This document shows positions 6,240 through 6,285 of a DNA stretch of 6,285 nt, in pieces. Made by a program: the position numbers and the translations under genes. The notes below the pieces were generated by a model. The model was given only the letters and a program-made list of their open reading frames with translations, did not search any database and was not told where the DNA came from. Position 1 is the first letter of the stretch. The number at the start of each line of letters is the position of its first letter. Source of the stretch: a bacterium (GTDB lineage: Bacteria > Patescibacteriota > Patescibacteriia > Patescibacteriales > Patescibacteriaceae); the NCBI GenBank assembly GCA_021818075.1, contig JAKAFD010000044.1:1-6285 (forward strand). Direction: 5' to 3'.

Positions 6240-6283
6240 AAAAATAAAAAAAGAGCAATCGTTCGTTATGATTGATTGCTCTT
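6240..6283 (-). terminator. Intrinsic terminator of a minus-strand gene beyond the right edge
   Basis: Read on the minus strand, AAGAGCAATC (6274-6283) pairs perfectly with GATTGCTCTT (6251-6260), a 10-bp stem, followed by TTTTTATTTTT (6250-6240). This is a textbook intrinsic terminator. No gene for it lies in the window, so the gene must be to the right and oriented like rnhB. Whether it also acts on the plus strand cannot be seen, because the window ends two bases after the stem. Confidence 0.85.
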
Positions 6284-6285
6284 AT

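Larger units (their letters stand above)
5707..6258. mobile_element. Possible non-autonomous (MITE-like) or structured non-coding element with terminal inverted repeats and flanking direct repeats
   Basis: Identical 16-base direct repeats AATAAAAAAAGAGCAA lie at 5707-5722 and 6243-6258 and bracket a 520-base unit. Close to its ends are inverted repeats 5727-5746 and 6209-6228, matching at 19 of 20 positions. A second nested pair is 5760-5770 / 6173-6183 (10 of 11). An extra perfect 11-base pair, 5750-5760 / 6229-6239, is out of nested order. The octamer GGCTCGCA marks the arms (6143 and 6212 on plus, 5736 on minus, seven of its bases at 6006 on minus). Four hairpins fill the interior and no transposase is encoded. 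The right direct repeat is part of the terminator at 6240-6283, while the left copy is only half of one. This looks like insertion into a terminator with duplicated target, but 16 bases is long for a target duplication and part of it is an A-run. Confidence 0.45.

Noticed and set aside
5576..6285. CRISPR array or tRNA/rRNA gene
   Set aside because: The repeats are inverted or irregularly spaced and not a regular array of equal repeats and spacers. I see no cloverleaf with a TTCRA-type T-arm and no rRNA-like sequence.

Overview
The window reads as bacterial chromosome with four ordinary protein genes and one long, gene-free, highly palindromic stretch. The standard code works throughout and all four genes end in TAA. 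Genes are of mixed base composition, while the spacers are very A+T rich and carry heptamer repeats. Recognisable Shine-Dalgarno sequences are weak or absent at the three visible starts. Together this would suit a small-genome bacterium such as a member of the Patescibacteria/CPR, but that placement is an inference from style, not from a marker gene.

Layout. Positions 1-1892 (+) hold the C-terminal two thirds of a P-type Mg2+-importing ATPase (MgtA/MgtB type), cut by the window edge. Just after its stop is a near-consensus sigma70 promoter (1901-1929), then a leader with an 11-bp hairpin, then the complete translational GTPase TypA/BipA (1995-3791, +). A 14-bp perfect terminator hairpin (3793-3827) separates typA from a convergent gene for a DUF475/TerC-like integral membrane protein (3831-4742, -). 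An A/T-rich spacer of period-7 repeats (4789-4908) lies between it and rnhB, ribonuclease HII (4910-5536, -). The remaining 750 bases (5537-6285) contain no gene I can support. They end in a minus-strand intrinsic terminator (6240-6283) that must belong to a gene beyond the right edge.

The gene-free stretch is the most interesting part. Between two identical 16-base direct repeats (5707-5722 and 6243-6258) lies a 520-base unit. Near its ends are inverted repeats matching at 19 of 20 positions (5727-5746 / 6209-6228), with a second nested pair inside (5760-5770 / 6173-6183). Inside these closing arms stand four consecutive hairpins (5769-5878, 5896-5918, 5971-5994, 6006-6150). The right direct repeat is part of a working terminator; the left copy is only half of the same terminator. 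This fits insertion of a non-coding, MITE-like or structured-RNA element into the terminator, with duplication of the target. Whether it is mobile DNA, a structured RNA, or both cannot be decided from one copy.

Functionally the genes are housekeeping: Mg2+ uptake, ribosome-associated stress/assembly GTPase, a probable metal-related membrane protein, and removal of RNA from RNA-DNA hybrids. They do not form one pathway. typA has its own promoter and the minus-strand pair faces it convergently.
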